Assembly (NCBI GenBank): GCA_036270095.1
Contig: DATBDE010000050.1
Coordinates: 1 to 55,641, forward strand
Reading direction: 5' to 3'
Length of the DNA: 55,641 nt
From: DATBDE01 sp036270095
Lineage (GTDB): Bacteria; Actinomycetota; Thermoleophilia; Solirubrobacterales; Solirubrobacteraceae
The notes below the pieces were generated by a model. That model was not told where the DNA came from, did not search any database, and saw only the letters and a program-made list of their open reading frames with translations. Numbering within the stretch: the stretch's first letter is position 1; each line of letters begins with the position of its first letter. The translations under genes and the position numbers were made by a program. Below, piece after piece: positions 1 through 6,472 of this stretch.

Positions 1-1
1 G

Positions 2-181
2 GCCGCGGTTCCGGGCGGCACCGTGGCACGGGTGTCGGCCGAGAACGATGGTGTCAGCGGCGCGGTCTACGAGGCGCATGCGACCAAGGCCGACGGCACG
101 CGCGTCGAGCTGCAGTTCGACAAGGACTACAAGCTCGTCGCCACCAACGCCGACAACGGCCCCGGCCCCAAGACCGGCTGA
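2..181 (+). CDS. PepSY-domain protein, C-terminal end (truncated by window edge)
   Basis: The reading frame is open from base 2 and ends at TGA 179-181, giving the last 59 residues of a protein that starts outside the window. The segment PGGTVARVSAEND, followed by a YEAHATKADGTRVELQFD stretch and a short tail, has the look of a PepSY domain: a short strand, a helix-breaking glycine, then a conserved DG-x-R-V-E-L-x-x-D strand. PepSY proteins are usually secreted or membrane-linked and are thought to restrain proteases. The partner cannot be seen here. No second domain follows, so this copy ends with the PepSY fold. Confidence 0.6.
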   Translation, partial: AAVPGGTVARVSAENDGVSGAVYEAHATKADGTRVELQFDKDYKLVATNADNGPGPKTG

Positions 182-241
182 CCTCTCCTCACCCTCGTCC
201 GGCGCGGTAGCGACGGCTCCGCGTGAGAGCATCGAAGCGGC

Positions 242-736
242 GTGTCGGACGAGGAACGCACGATCGGGAGCAGTGAGCCTCCGCGGGTACCCGCCTCCGC
301 GGGGGCACTGCTCTTCGATGAGCGCGGTCGTCTGCTCGTGCTCAACCCGACCTACAAGCGACATTGGACCATCCCGGGCGGCCAGTTGGAGGCCAACGGT
401 GAAACGCCCTGGGAGGCGTGTCGGCGCGAGACCCACGAAGAGTGCGGGATCGCGCTCGAGAAAGGGCGGCTCGTCTGTGTCGACTTTCGTCCGCCCAAGG
501 ATCGGCGTCGCGCCGGCGGGCTGCGGTTCGTCTTCCATTGCGGCGTCGTGGGCGCTGAGCAGCGAGAGCGGATCTCGCTCCAGGCGTCGGAAATCTGCGA
601 CTACCGGTTCGTCGATCTCGACGAGGCCGCCGAGCTGTTGAGTGCCCCGATACGACGACGGGTGCTCGCTTGCGCTCGGGCCGACCGCTGCCTGTATCTG
701 GAAGACGGGCGCCCGGTCGTCTCGGTGTCGGGCTGA
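242..736 (+). CDS. Nudix hydrolase
   Basis: A 164-residue Nudix-fold protein, the usual size for a single-domain pyrophosphohydrolase acting on nucleoside diphosphate derivatives; the substrate cannot be told from sequence. The Nudix box lies at roughly residues 45-70. The metal-binding part RRETHEECGI is intact, with the preceding glutamate seven residues before the RE pair. The glycine end reads GGQLEANGE, one residue longer than the standard GX5E spacing, a small loop insertion. The proposed GTG start has no clear Shine-Dalgarno sequence. It lies 60 bp after the PepSY gene and stands alone on its transcript side, because a 114-bp gap follows. Confidence 0.85.
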   Translation: MSDEERTIGSSEPPRVPASAGALLFDERGRLLVLNPTYKRHWTIPGGQLEANGETPWEACRRETHEECGIALEKGRLVCVDFRPPKDRRRAGGLRFVFHCGVVGAEQRERISLQASEICDYRFVDLDEAAELLSAPIRRRVLACARADRCLYLEDGRPVVSVSG

Positions 737-767
737 TTACAACGAGCTCGAGGCGGCCGGCGAGGCG

Positions 768-777
768 CTGACGTCAG
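768..777. promoter_or_regulatory. Perfect 10-bp palindrome CTGACGTCAG
   Basis: The gap 737-850 before the secreted-protein gene holds this exact palindrome, 74 bp before the ATG at 851. It could be an operator, but one 10-bp palindrome in GC-rich DNA is weak evidence. No convincing -35/-10 pair was found around it. Confidence 0.2.
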
Positions 778-835
778 GCACGTAAGACGCGCGCCCCGGG
801 CGACGCCAACGCCGTGAAGGCCCGGAGCGTCCCCC

Positions 836-843
836 AAGGAGGT
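836..843 (+). promoter_or_regulatory. Strong Shine-Dalgarno AAGGAGGT
   Basis: This is a full anti-16S complement ending 7 nt before the ATG at 851. It fixes the start of the secreted protein and contrasts with the many genes in this window that have no ribosome binding site. Confidence 0.85.
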
Positions 844-850
844 CCCCCTC

Positions 851-1497
851 ATGCTGCGTCGCGCCCATCGTCTCGCCGGGATGGCGGCGCTCGTCCTCGC
901 GCTCGTCGTCCTCGCCGCCCCGGCCGCCGCGCCCGCGAGCGCCGCGCCCCCGCTGACCGCCAAGGCCCAGGCGTTCCACGACGACATGCGCGCGCTGTGG
1001 GAGGCCCACGGCGCCTGGACGCACATGGTCATCGTCAACTTCGCGGGCAACCTGCCCAACCTCGACGCCAGCGAGCAGGTCCTGCTGCAGAACCAGGTCG
1101 ACATCGGCGCCGCGGTCAAGCCGTACTACGGCACCGCGGCCGGCAACAAGCTCACGAGCCTGCTCAAGGCGCACATCCTCGGCGCCGTCACCGTCCTGCA
1201 GGCCGCGAAGTCCGGCGACCAGGCGGCGATCGCGCAGGCCGAGGCCGACTGGTCGACCAACGGCCGCCAGATCGCCGACTTCCTCCACGCCGCCAACCCC
1301 CACCATCTCGCGCTCAAGGACGCCCGCACGATGATGCAGGAGCACCTCAACCAGGTGATCGCGCAGGCAGTCGACGAGCTCCAGGGCGAGTACGCCGCGA
1401 GCGCGGCCGCCTATGCGCCCTATATCCGCACATCCTCGACATGGCGGACATGATCTCGGGCGGGATCATCCAGCAGTTCCCGAACACGTTCCGCTGA
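851..1497 (+). pseudogene. Secreted helical protein of unknown function, frameshifted near the 3' end
   Basis: The ATG at 851 opens a frame with a textbook signal peptide: a basic MLRRAHR start, a long Ala/Leu/Val core, and a likely cut after ASAA around residue 32. A mainly helical region of about 165 residues follows. The frame then stops at 1451-1453 with an unrelated STWRT tail. In the neighbouring frame the sequence continues naturally as HILDMADMISGGIIQQFPNTF to a stop at 1495-1497, which looks like the proper C-terminus. The break is at about 1421-1425, where TATAT looks like a two-base duplication (or one base is missing). It may be a real mutation or an assembly error. I do not know the family's function. 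Confidence 0.65.
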
Positions 1498-1501
1498 GCC
1501 G

Positions 1502-2425
1502 CTAGCTCGCGTACGCCGCCGCGAACCCCTGACGCCAGCTCGGGTAGCGCAGCTGCCAGCCCAGCTCGCGCTTGGCCTTGGCGTTGGAGGCGCCGCGCGA
1601 CTCGGTGCCCATCATCACCGCGGCGTCGCCGGCGAACAGGCGCGCCAGCCAGCGCGGGAACCGGCGCGGCGGCTTGGCCTGCAGCACCCGGGCGAGGACG
1701 GGGAGCCACTCGCGCACCGGGGCGGGGTCATCGTCAACCACGTTGTAGAGGCCCGGCCGGCCGCGCTCGAGCGCGAGCACGGTCGCCGCGGCGGCGTCGT
1801 CCAGGTGGATGAACGAGGCGATGCCGCCGCCGTCGCCGACGATCGGGTACTGCCGCCTGCGCACGGGCCCGACCAGGCCATCGTTGTCGGCGCCGTAGAA
1901 GCCGCCGTAGCGCAGCACGATCCCGCCGGCTTCGGTGACCGCCTCGTCGACGTGGCGCATCGCCGCCTCGCTCTCGCGCATGGCCGCCACCGGCGTCGGG
2001 TCGAGCGGGTCGTCCTCGGTCTTGACCGGGCCGCCCACGCGCGCGTAGCGCGCGCTGGCGAAGCTCTGCGCCACGAACCGCTCCACGCCCTCCTCGCGGG
2101 CCGCGGCCAGCAGGGCGTCGGTGCCCTCGATGCGCAGCCGGTTGGTGGGCGCGAAGCTGCGGTCGAAGTTGCGCGAGAACCGCATGTCGGCCAGGGCGGT
2201 CGCCTCGTGGACGATCGCGTCCGGGGCGGCGGCGCGCACGGCCGCGCGCACCGCGCGGGCATCGAGCAGGTCGAGCGCGACGGCCTCGGCGCCGAGGGCG
2301 CGCACCCGCTCGCCGTGCTCCGGGGACCGGTAGGTCCCGATCACGTCGTGCCCTGCCTCCTGCAGCTGCGGCACGAGCCGGCTGCCGATGGCTCCGCTCG
2401 CTCCTGCAACGAAAACGCGCATCAT
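1502..2425 (-). CDS. NAD(P)-dependent epimerase/dehydratase (extended SDR-like)
   Basis: A 307-residue Rossmann protein with the dinucleotide motif GASGAIG at residues 8-15 and the general length of the epimerase/dehydratase family. The usual YxxxK catalytic pair is not obvious: the expected region reads SFASARYARVGG. It may therefore be an atypical reductase, and no substrate can be named. An AGGAG ribosome site lies 4 nt before the ATG at 2425 and 7 nt before a second ATG at 2422; either may be used. The gene is divergent from an ECF41 sigma factor. ECF41 genes are known to sit beside carboxymuconolactone decarboxylase, oxidoreductase or epimerase genes that they activate, so this is the likely target gene. 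Confidence 0.85.
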   Translation of the reverse strand: MMRVFVAGASGAIGSRLVPQLQEAGHDVIGTYRSPEHGERVRALGAEAVALDLLDARAVRAAVRAAAPDAIVHEATALADMRFSRNFDRSFAPTNRLRIEGTDALLAAAREEGVERFVAQSFASARYARVGGPVKTEDDPLDPTPVAAMRESEAAMRHVDEAVTEAGGIVLRYGGFYGADNDGLVGPVRRRQYPIVGDGGGIASFIHLDDAAAATVLALERGRPGLYNVVDDDPAPVREWLPVLARVLQAKPPRRFPRWLARLFAGDAAVMMGTESRGASNAKAKRELGWQLRYPSWRQGFAAAYAS

Positions 2426-2435
2426 TGGTCTCCTG

Positions 2436-2462
2436 GGTCACATCGGTGGGTTCAGGTGGGTC
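2436..2462 (+). promoter_or_regulatory. Candidate ECF41 promoter for the sigma gene
   Basis: GGTCACA (2436-2442), a 16-bp spacer, then GGTC (2459-2462). As I recall it, the published ECF41 target promoter is TGTCACA at -35 and CGTC at -10, so five of seven and three of four bases match. Transcription would start near 2469, giving a leader of about 30 nt with a ribosome site AAGGAA before the ATG at 2501. It mirrors the site at 2473-2499 exactly. Confidence 0.55.
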
Positions 2463-2472
2463 TCAATGGGGA

Positions 2473-2499
2473 GACCCGAAGCGACGAAGGAACGTGACC
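2473..2499 (-). promoter_or_regulatory. Candidate ECF41 promoter for the epimerase gene
   Basis: On the minus strand GGTCACG (2499-2493), a 16-bp spacer, then GGTC (2476-2473). Its geometry is identical to the plus-strand site and the pair is symmetric about 2467.5. The inner GGGTCTC / GAGACCC inverted repeat (2458-2464 and 2471-2477) is explained by the two -10 elements facing each other. Confidence 0.55.
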
Positions 2500-2500
2500 G

Positions 2501-3388
2501 ATGAACGAGCGAGAGCGGCAGGCGCAGGAGTTCGAGCGGCGGCGGCCGCGCATGCGTGCGGTGGCCTACCGCATGCTCGGCTCGCTCAGCGAAGCCGACG
2601 ACGCCGTTCAGGAGGCGTGGCTGCGCTACAACCGCGCCGACACCGAGGAGGTCGAGAGCCTCGACGCGTGGCTCACGACGGTGGTGGGGCGCGTGGCGCT
2701 GAACATGCTCCGCGCCCGCAAGTCGCGGCGCGAGGACTCGTTCGACCTGCGCCTGCCCGAGCCGATCGTCGACCGCGCCGATGGCACCGACCCCGAGCAC
2801 GAGGCGCTCGTGGCCGATTCGGTGGGGCTGGCGATGCTCGTGGTGCTCGACACCCTGCCGCCGCCCGAACGGCTCGCGTTCGTGCTCCACGACATGTTCG
2901 CGGTGCCGTTCGCCGACATCGCACCGATCGTGGACCGCACGCCCGAGGCGGCGCGGCAGCTGGCCAGCCGGGGGCGGCGACGGGTGCAGGGCGAGCGCGT
3001 CGTGCCCGACGCCGACCTCGACGAGCAGCGCGAGGTCGTCGAGGCCTTCCTCGCCGCCGCGCACGACGGCGACTTCGACCGGCTCCTCGCCATCCTCGAT
3101 CCCGACGTGGTGCTGCGCGCCGACATGGGCGACGTGCCCGAGCGCGTTCCGCGCGTCGTCCGCGGAGCCGAGGCCGTGGCCGGGCGGGCGCTCATCTACC
3201 GGCGCCTGGACCTCGAGATGCACCCGGTGCTGGTCAACGGCGCCGCCGGCATCCTGGTCACCCGGCAGGGGCGGCCGTTCAGCCTCAGCAGCATCACGGT
3301 GCGCGGCGGGCGCATCGTGACGATGGAGTTCCTGGCCGACCCGGAGCGGCTGGAGCGCATGGGCCTGCTCGCCCACGCCGGCGGCTAG
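2501..3388 (+). CDS. ECF41-type RNA polymerase sigma factor with SnoaL-like C-terminal domain
   Basis: A 295-residue protein that is clearly longer than a basic ECF sigma factor. Region 2 lies at about residues 15-80 (RMRAVAYRMLGSLSEADDAVQ), region 4 at about 125-170 (PPERLAFVLHDMFAVPFADIA), and a SnoaL-like extension fills the rest (VVEAFLAAAHDGDFDRLLAIL). The tail LADPERL sits where ECF41 proteins carry their NPDKL-like motif. In this group the extension takes the place of a separate anti-sigma factor and tunes activity from within. The ATG is set by AAGGAA eight nt upstream. The divergent epimerase and the mirrored promoters suggest autoregulation and control of that one neighbour. Confidence 0.92.
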   Translation: MNERERQAQEFERRRPRMRAVAYRMLGSLSEADDAVQEAWLRYNRADTEEVESLDAWLTTVVGRVALNMLRARKSRREDSFDLRLPEPIVDRADGTDPEHEALVADSVGLAMLVVLDTLPPPERLAFVLHDMFAVPFADIAPIVDRTPEAARQLASRGRRRVQGERVVPDADLDEQREVVEAFLAAAHDGDFDRLLAILDPDVVLRADMGDVPERVPRVVRGAEAVAGRALIYRRLDLEMHPVLVNGAAGILVTRQGRPFSLSSITVRGGRIVTMEFLADPERLERMGLLAHAGG

Positions 3389-3391
3389 CGC

Positions 3392-3419
3392 TTGCCTCCG
3401 GGCCGTCCCGGTGTACCTT
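3392..3419 (+). promoter_or_regulatory. Promoter of the NADH dehydrogenase gene, leaderless geometry
   Basis: TTGCCT (3392-3397), a 16-bp spacer and TACCTT (3414-3419). The hexamer ends 7 nt before the GTG at 3427, so transcription would begin at or next to the start codon. Confidence 0.55.
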
Positions 3420-3426
3420 CGGCGGA

Positions 3427-4707
3427 GTGCACCGGGTGGTGGTCATCGGCGGCGGGTTCGGCGGGCTGCAGGCCGCGTCGCACCTGGCCACCGCGCCGGT
3501 GGAGGTCACGCTGGTGGACCGGCGCAACTTCCACCTCTTCCAGCCGCTGACCTATCAGGTCGCGACCGGCGCCCTGTCGGAGGGCGAGGTCTGCTTCCCG
3601 TTGCGCGCGATGTTCAAGCGGCGCCCCAACGTGCGCGTGCTGTTGGCCGAGGTCACCGGGTTCGACCTCGCAGCGCGCAAGGTCAGCCTCGCGCCGGTGC
3701 TGGGCGAGCACGCACCCGACGTGCTCGAGTACGACACGCTGATCGTCGCCGGCGGCTCGCAGTACTCGTACTTCGGCCACGACGAGTGGGAGGCCAACGC
3801 GCCCCAGGTCAAGTCGCTGGAGAGTGCGCTGGAGGTGCGCAGCCGCGTCCTCGGCGCGTTCGAGGCGGCCGAGCTCGACCCGGCCGAGCGTGCGGCCTGG
3901 CTGACCTTCGTGATCGTCGGCGCTGGGCCGACGGGCGTGGAGACCGCCGGCCAGATCGCCGAGCTCGCGCGCGACACGCTCCGCCACGACTTCCGGGCGA
4001 TCGACCCGACCGAGGGCCGCATCCTCCTGGTCGAGGCGGCCGACCGCGTGCTCGGCACGTTCCCGGAGTCGCTGTCGCGCAAGGCCAAGCGCTCGCTCGA
4101 GCACCTCGGCGTCACCGTGACGCTGCAGCGCACGGTGGTGGGGATCGACGACCAGTCGGTCACCGTGCAGGCGCCCGACGGCGCCACCGAGCGCATCCCC
4201 GCCCGCACCGCGATCTGGGCCGCCGGCGTGACCGCGTCGCGGATGGCCAGCGTGCTGGGCGAGCACACGGGCGCCGAGACCGACCGCTCCGGGCGCGTGA
4301 CCGTCGAGCCCGACCTCTCCCTGCCCGGCCACCCCGAGGTGCTGGCGCTCGGCGACATGGTCCGCGTGCGCGGCGAGGACGGCAAGCCGGTCGTGTACCC
4401 CGGGGTGGCGCCGGTGGCGATGCAGATGGGACGCCACGCCGCCAAGGTCGTGCGCGCGCGCCTCGAAGGAGGCACGGTCGCGCCGTTCCACTACGTGGAC
4501 AAGGGCAACCTGGCCACGATCGGCCGGGCCCGCGCGGTGGCCGACCTGCCCGGCGTCCGGGTCAGCGGGTTCCCCGCCTGGATCCTCTGGCTCGTCGTCC
4601 ACATCTGGTATCTCGTCGGCTTCCAGAGTCGGCTTGTCGTGTTCATCCGCTGGGGGTACAGCTTCCTGATCCATGGCCGCAGCGCGCGGATCATCGGCGC
4701 GCGATGA
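3427..4707 (+). CDS. ndh: Type II NADH dehydrogenase (NDH-2-like FAD oxidoreductase)
   Basis: A 426-residue flavoprotein that would pass electrons from NADH to quinone at the inner face of the membrane without pumping protons. The FAD-binding GGGFGGL is at residues 7-13, and the second nucleotide site VGAGPTGVETAGQ is near residue 165. A C-terminal amphipathic/hydrophobic anchor (WILWLVVHIWYLVGFQ) is typical of NDH-2. The GTG at 3427 is favoured because a TACCTT hexamer lies 7 nt before it; GTG codons at 3436 and 3439 are possible alternatives. The 3' end is linked by an ATGA overlap to a tiny frame that leads to the ABC exporter genes, so ndh probably heads that operon. Confidence 0.88.
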   Translation: MHRVVVIGGGFGGLQAASHLATAPVEVTLVDRRNFHLFQPLTYQVATGALSEGEVCFPLRAMFKRRPNVRVLLAEVTGFDLAARKVSLAPVLGEHAPDVLEYDTLIVAGGSQYSYFGHDEWEANAPQVKSLESALEVRSRVLGAFEAAELDPAERAAWLTFVIVGAGPTGVETAGQIAELARDTLRHDFRAIDPTEGRILLVEAADRVLGTFPESLSRKAKRSLEHLGVTVTLQRTVVGIDDQSVTVQAPDGATERIPARTAIWAAGVTASRMASVLGEHTGAETDRSGRVTVEPDLSLPGHPEVLALGDMVRVRGEDGKPVVYPGVAPVAMQMGRHAAKVVRARLEGGTVAPFHYVDKGNLATIGRARAVADLPGVRVSGFPAWILWLVVHIWYLVGFQSRLVVFIRWGYSFLIHGRSARIIGAR

Positions 4708-4742
4708 ACGACGACCCCATACGCGGGGCCGTGCCCGCTTGA
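4704..4742 (+). CDS. 12-codon linking micro-ORF
   Basis: ATG 4704 overlaps the ndh stop as ATGA, and the frame encodes only 12 residues (MNDDPIRGAVPA). Its own stop TGA (4740-4742) overlaps a TTG at 4739 that is the best start for the ABC protein, as TTGA. Termination-reinitiation could carry ribosomes from ndh to the exporter across this 30-bp gap. It may also be chance; there is no evidence of a peptide function. Confidence 0.35.
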   Translation: MNDDPIRGAVPA

Positions 4743-6472
4743 GGCGCGTCCTCGACGCGCTTGCGCCGCCCGACCTGCGCAGCGTGCTCCGGATGGCCGG
4801 GGCCGGCCGCGACTTCGCGCTCGGCGCGTTGCTGGCCGTGCTCAGCGCCTGGGGCATCGTCGCGGCGCCCTGGCTCATCGGCAAGGCGGTCAACGAGCTC
4901 AAGCGGACGTCGACCGAGCACCTCGCCCTGGTCGCGCTGGCGGTGGCCGGCGCCGGGCTGCTCACCGCGGTGCTCTCGGGCGCGGCGCTGTGGCTGCTCG
5001 GCCGCTTCGCGGCCGCCGCCGGTGCGCGCATCCGCGATCTGCTCTACGACCACCTGCTCGTCGCCTCGCTCGACCTCTTCCGCGCCCAGCCCACCGGACA
5101 GCTCGTCGCCCGGGCGACGGCCGACGTCGAGCCGATCAAGCTGCTGCTCACCGGCGGCGTCAGCGTGTTCGCGCAGCTCGCGGGCACGATCGGCTTCGCG
5201 GTGGTGGTCATGTTGCTCATCGACCCCGAGCTGGCCGGGATCGCGCTCATCCCGCTGCCGGTGGCGATCGCCGTTCAGCTCCTGTACGGCGCGCGCACGC
5301 GTGCGGCGACCGTGCGGGCGGAGGAGCGCCGGGGCATCGTGGCCACCGAGGTGGCCGACGACGTGCGCGCCGCGCGGCTGATCTTCGCGCTCGGCCTCGA
5401 GGGCCGCGAGCGGGCGCAGTTCGCGCGCGCGGTCGCGGCGCTGTTCCGCGGCTACCTGCGCCTCGGCCGCCTCGACGCCGCCTACGGCTCCGTGCTCGAC
5501 TTCATCCCCTACGTCAGCCTCGGCCTCGTGCTCGCCTTCGGCAGTCGCGCGGTCGTCGACGGACGGATCTCGCTGGGCGAGTTCGTGACCTTCTTCGGCT
5601 TCGCCAGCATCCTCAGCGTGGCCTCCAACCAGGTCGGCTACTTCACCTACCTGGTCGCCAGCGCCGCCGGCTCGGCCACCCGTGTCCTCGAGCTGCTGCA
5701 CCACCCGCGCGAGGCCACGGGCGCCGACGACGCCGACCCCGGGGGCTGGCGCGGCCTGACCCTGGAGGGCGTCTCGGTCATGCAGCAGGGCACCGCGGCC
5801 CCGCTCGAGGACGTCGACCTCGACATCACGCCGGGGGAGACGATCGCGGTGGTCGGCGCGACCGGCGCCGGGAAGTCGACCCTGCTCGACATCGTCGACG
5901 GGCTGATCGAGCCCGAGAGGGGCGAGATCGCCACCGGCGGCGAGCACCCTGCCGGCCTCGGGCTCGGCGGGCTGCGACGCCTGGCGGCGCTCGGCGGCGA
6001 GGGGTCGGGGCTGTTTTCGATGTCCATCGCCGACAACATCGCCTACGGCCGGCCCGGAGCCACGGCGGCGGAGATCGAGGCGGCGGCGCGCAGGGCGCAC
6101 GCCGACAGCGTGGTCGCCCGGCTCCCGGACGGCTACGAGACCCAGGTGGGCGAGGAGGGCGGCCGCCTGTCCGGCGGTGAGCGCCAGCGCATCGCGCTGG
6201 CGCGCGCCCTGCTCGTGGAGCCGCGCATCCTGCTTCTGAACAACATCACGAGCAGCCTTGATCCGAAGGCGGCCAACGAGGTCCTGTCCTCGCTTGCCGA
6301 CGCCGCCGGCGCCGACCGCGTGCTGACCACGAACGACGTCGCCACGCTCACCCTGGCCGACCGCATCGTCGTGCTCGAGGAAGGGCGCGTCCTGTGCACC
6401 GGGACGCACGAGGAGCTGCTCGAGACCTGTCCCCGCTACCGCGAGATGGTCGCGCTGTGGGAGGAGCAGTGA
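4739..6472 (+). CDS. ABC exporter half-subunit with a degenerate ATP site
   Basis: A 577-residue half-transporter: a six-helix membrane domain (about residues 25-320), then a nucleotide-binding domain. Walker A (GATGAGKST) and the signature LSGGE are intact. The Walker B end reads LLLNNITSSLD, so both the aspartate and the catalytic glutamate are asparagine, and the H-loop histidine is replaced (TTNDVATL). This is the inactive-site partner of a heterodimer. An upstream ATG at 4673 would add an arginine-rich tail encoded inside ndh, so the TTG at 4739 is preferred. The gene overlaps the second half by GTGA. There is no C39 peptidase domain. With lanA directly downstream it may export the lanthipeptide (inference). 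Confidence 0.85.
   Translation: MRRVLDALAPPDLRSVLRMAGAGRDFALGALLAVLSAWGIVAAPWLIGKAVNELKRTSTEHLALVALAVAGAGLLTAVLSGAALWLLGRFAAAAGARIRDLLYDHLLVASLDLFRAQPTGQLVARATADVEPIKLLLTGGVSVFAQLAGTIGFAVVVMLLIDPELAGIALIPLPVAIAVQLLYGARTRAATVRAEERRGIVATEVADDVRAARLIFALGLEGRERAQFARAVAALFRGYLRLGRLDAAYGSVLDFIPYVSLGLVLAFGSRAVVDGRISLGEFVTFFGFASILSVASNQVGYFTYLVASAAGSATRVLELLHHPREATGADDADPGGWRGLTLEGVSVMQQGTAAPLEDVDLDITPGETIAVVGATGAGKSTLLDIVDGLIEPERGEIATGGEHPAGLGLGGLRRLAALGGEGSGLFSMSIADNIAYGRPGATAAEIEAAARRAHADSVVARLPDGYETQVGEEGGRLSGGERQRIALARALLVEPRILLLNNITSSLDPKAANEVLSSLADAAGADRVLTTNDVATLTLADRIVVLEEGRVLCTGTHEELLETCPRYREMVALWEEQ

Noticed and set aside
4673..4738. ATG 4673 as start of the first ABC subunit
   Set aside because: It adds an Arg-rich stretch encoded within the end of ndh and not typical of exporters; TTG 4739 fits the overlap pattern better.
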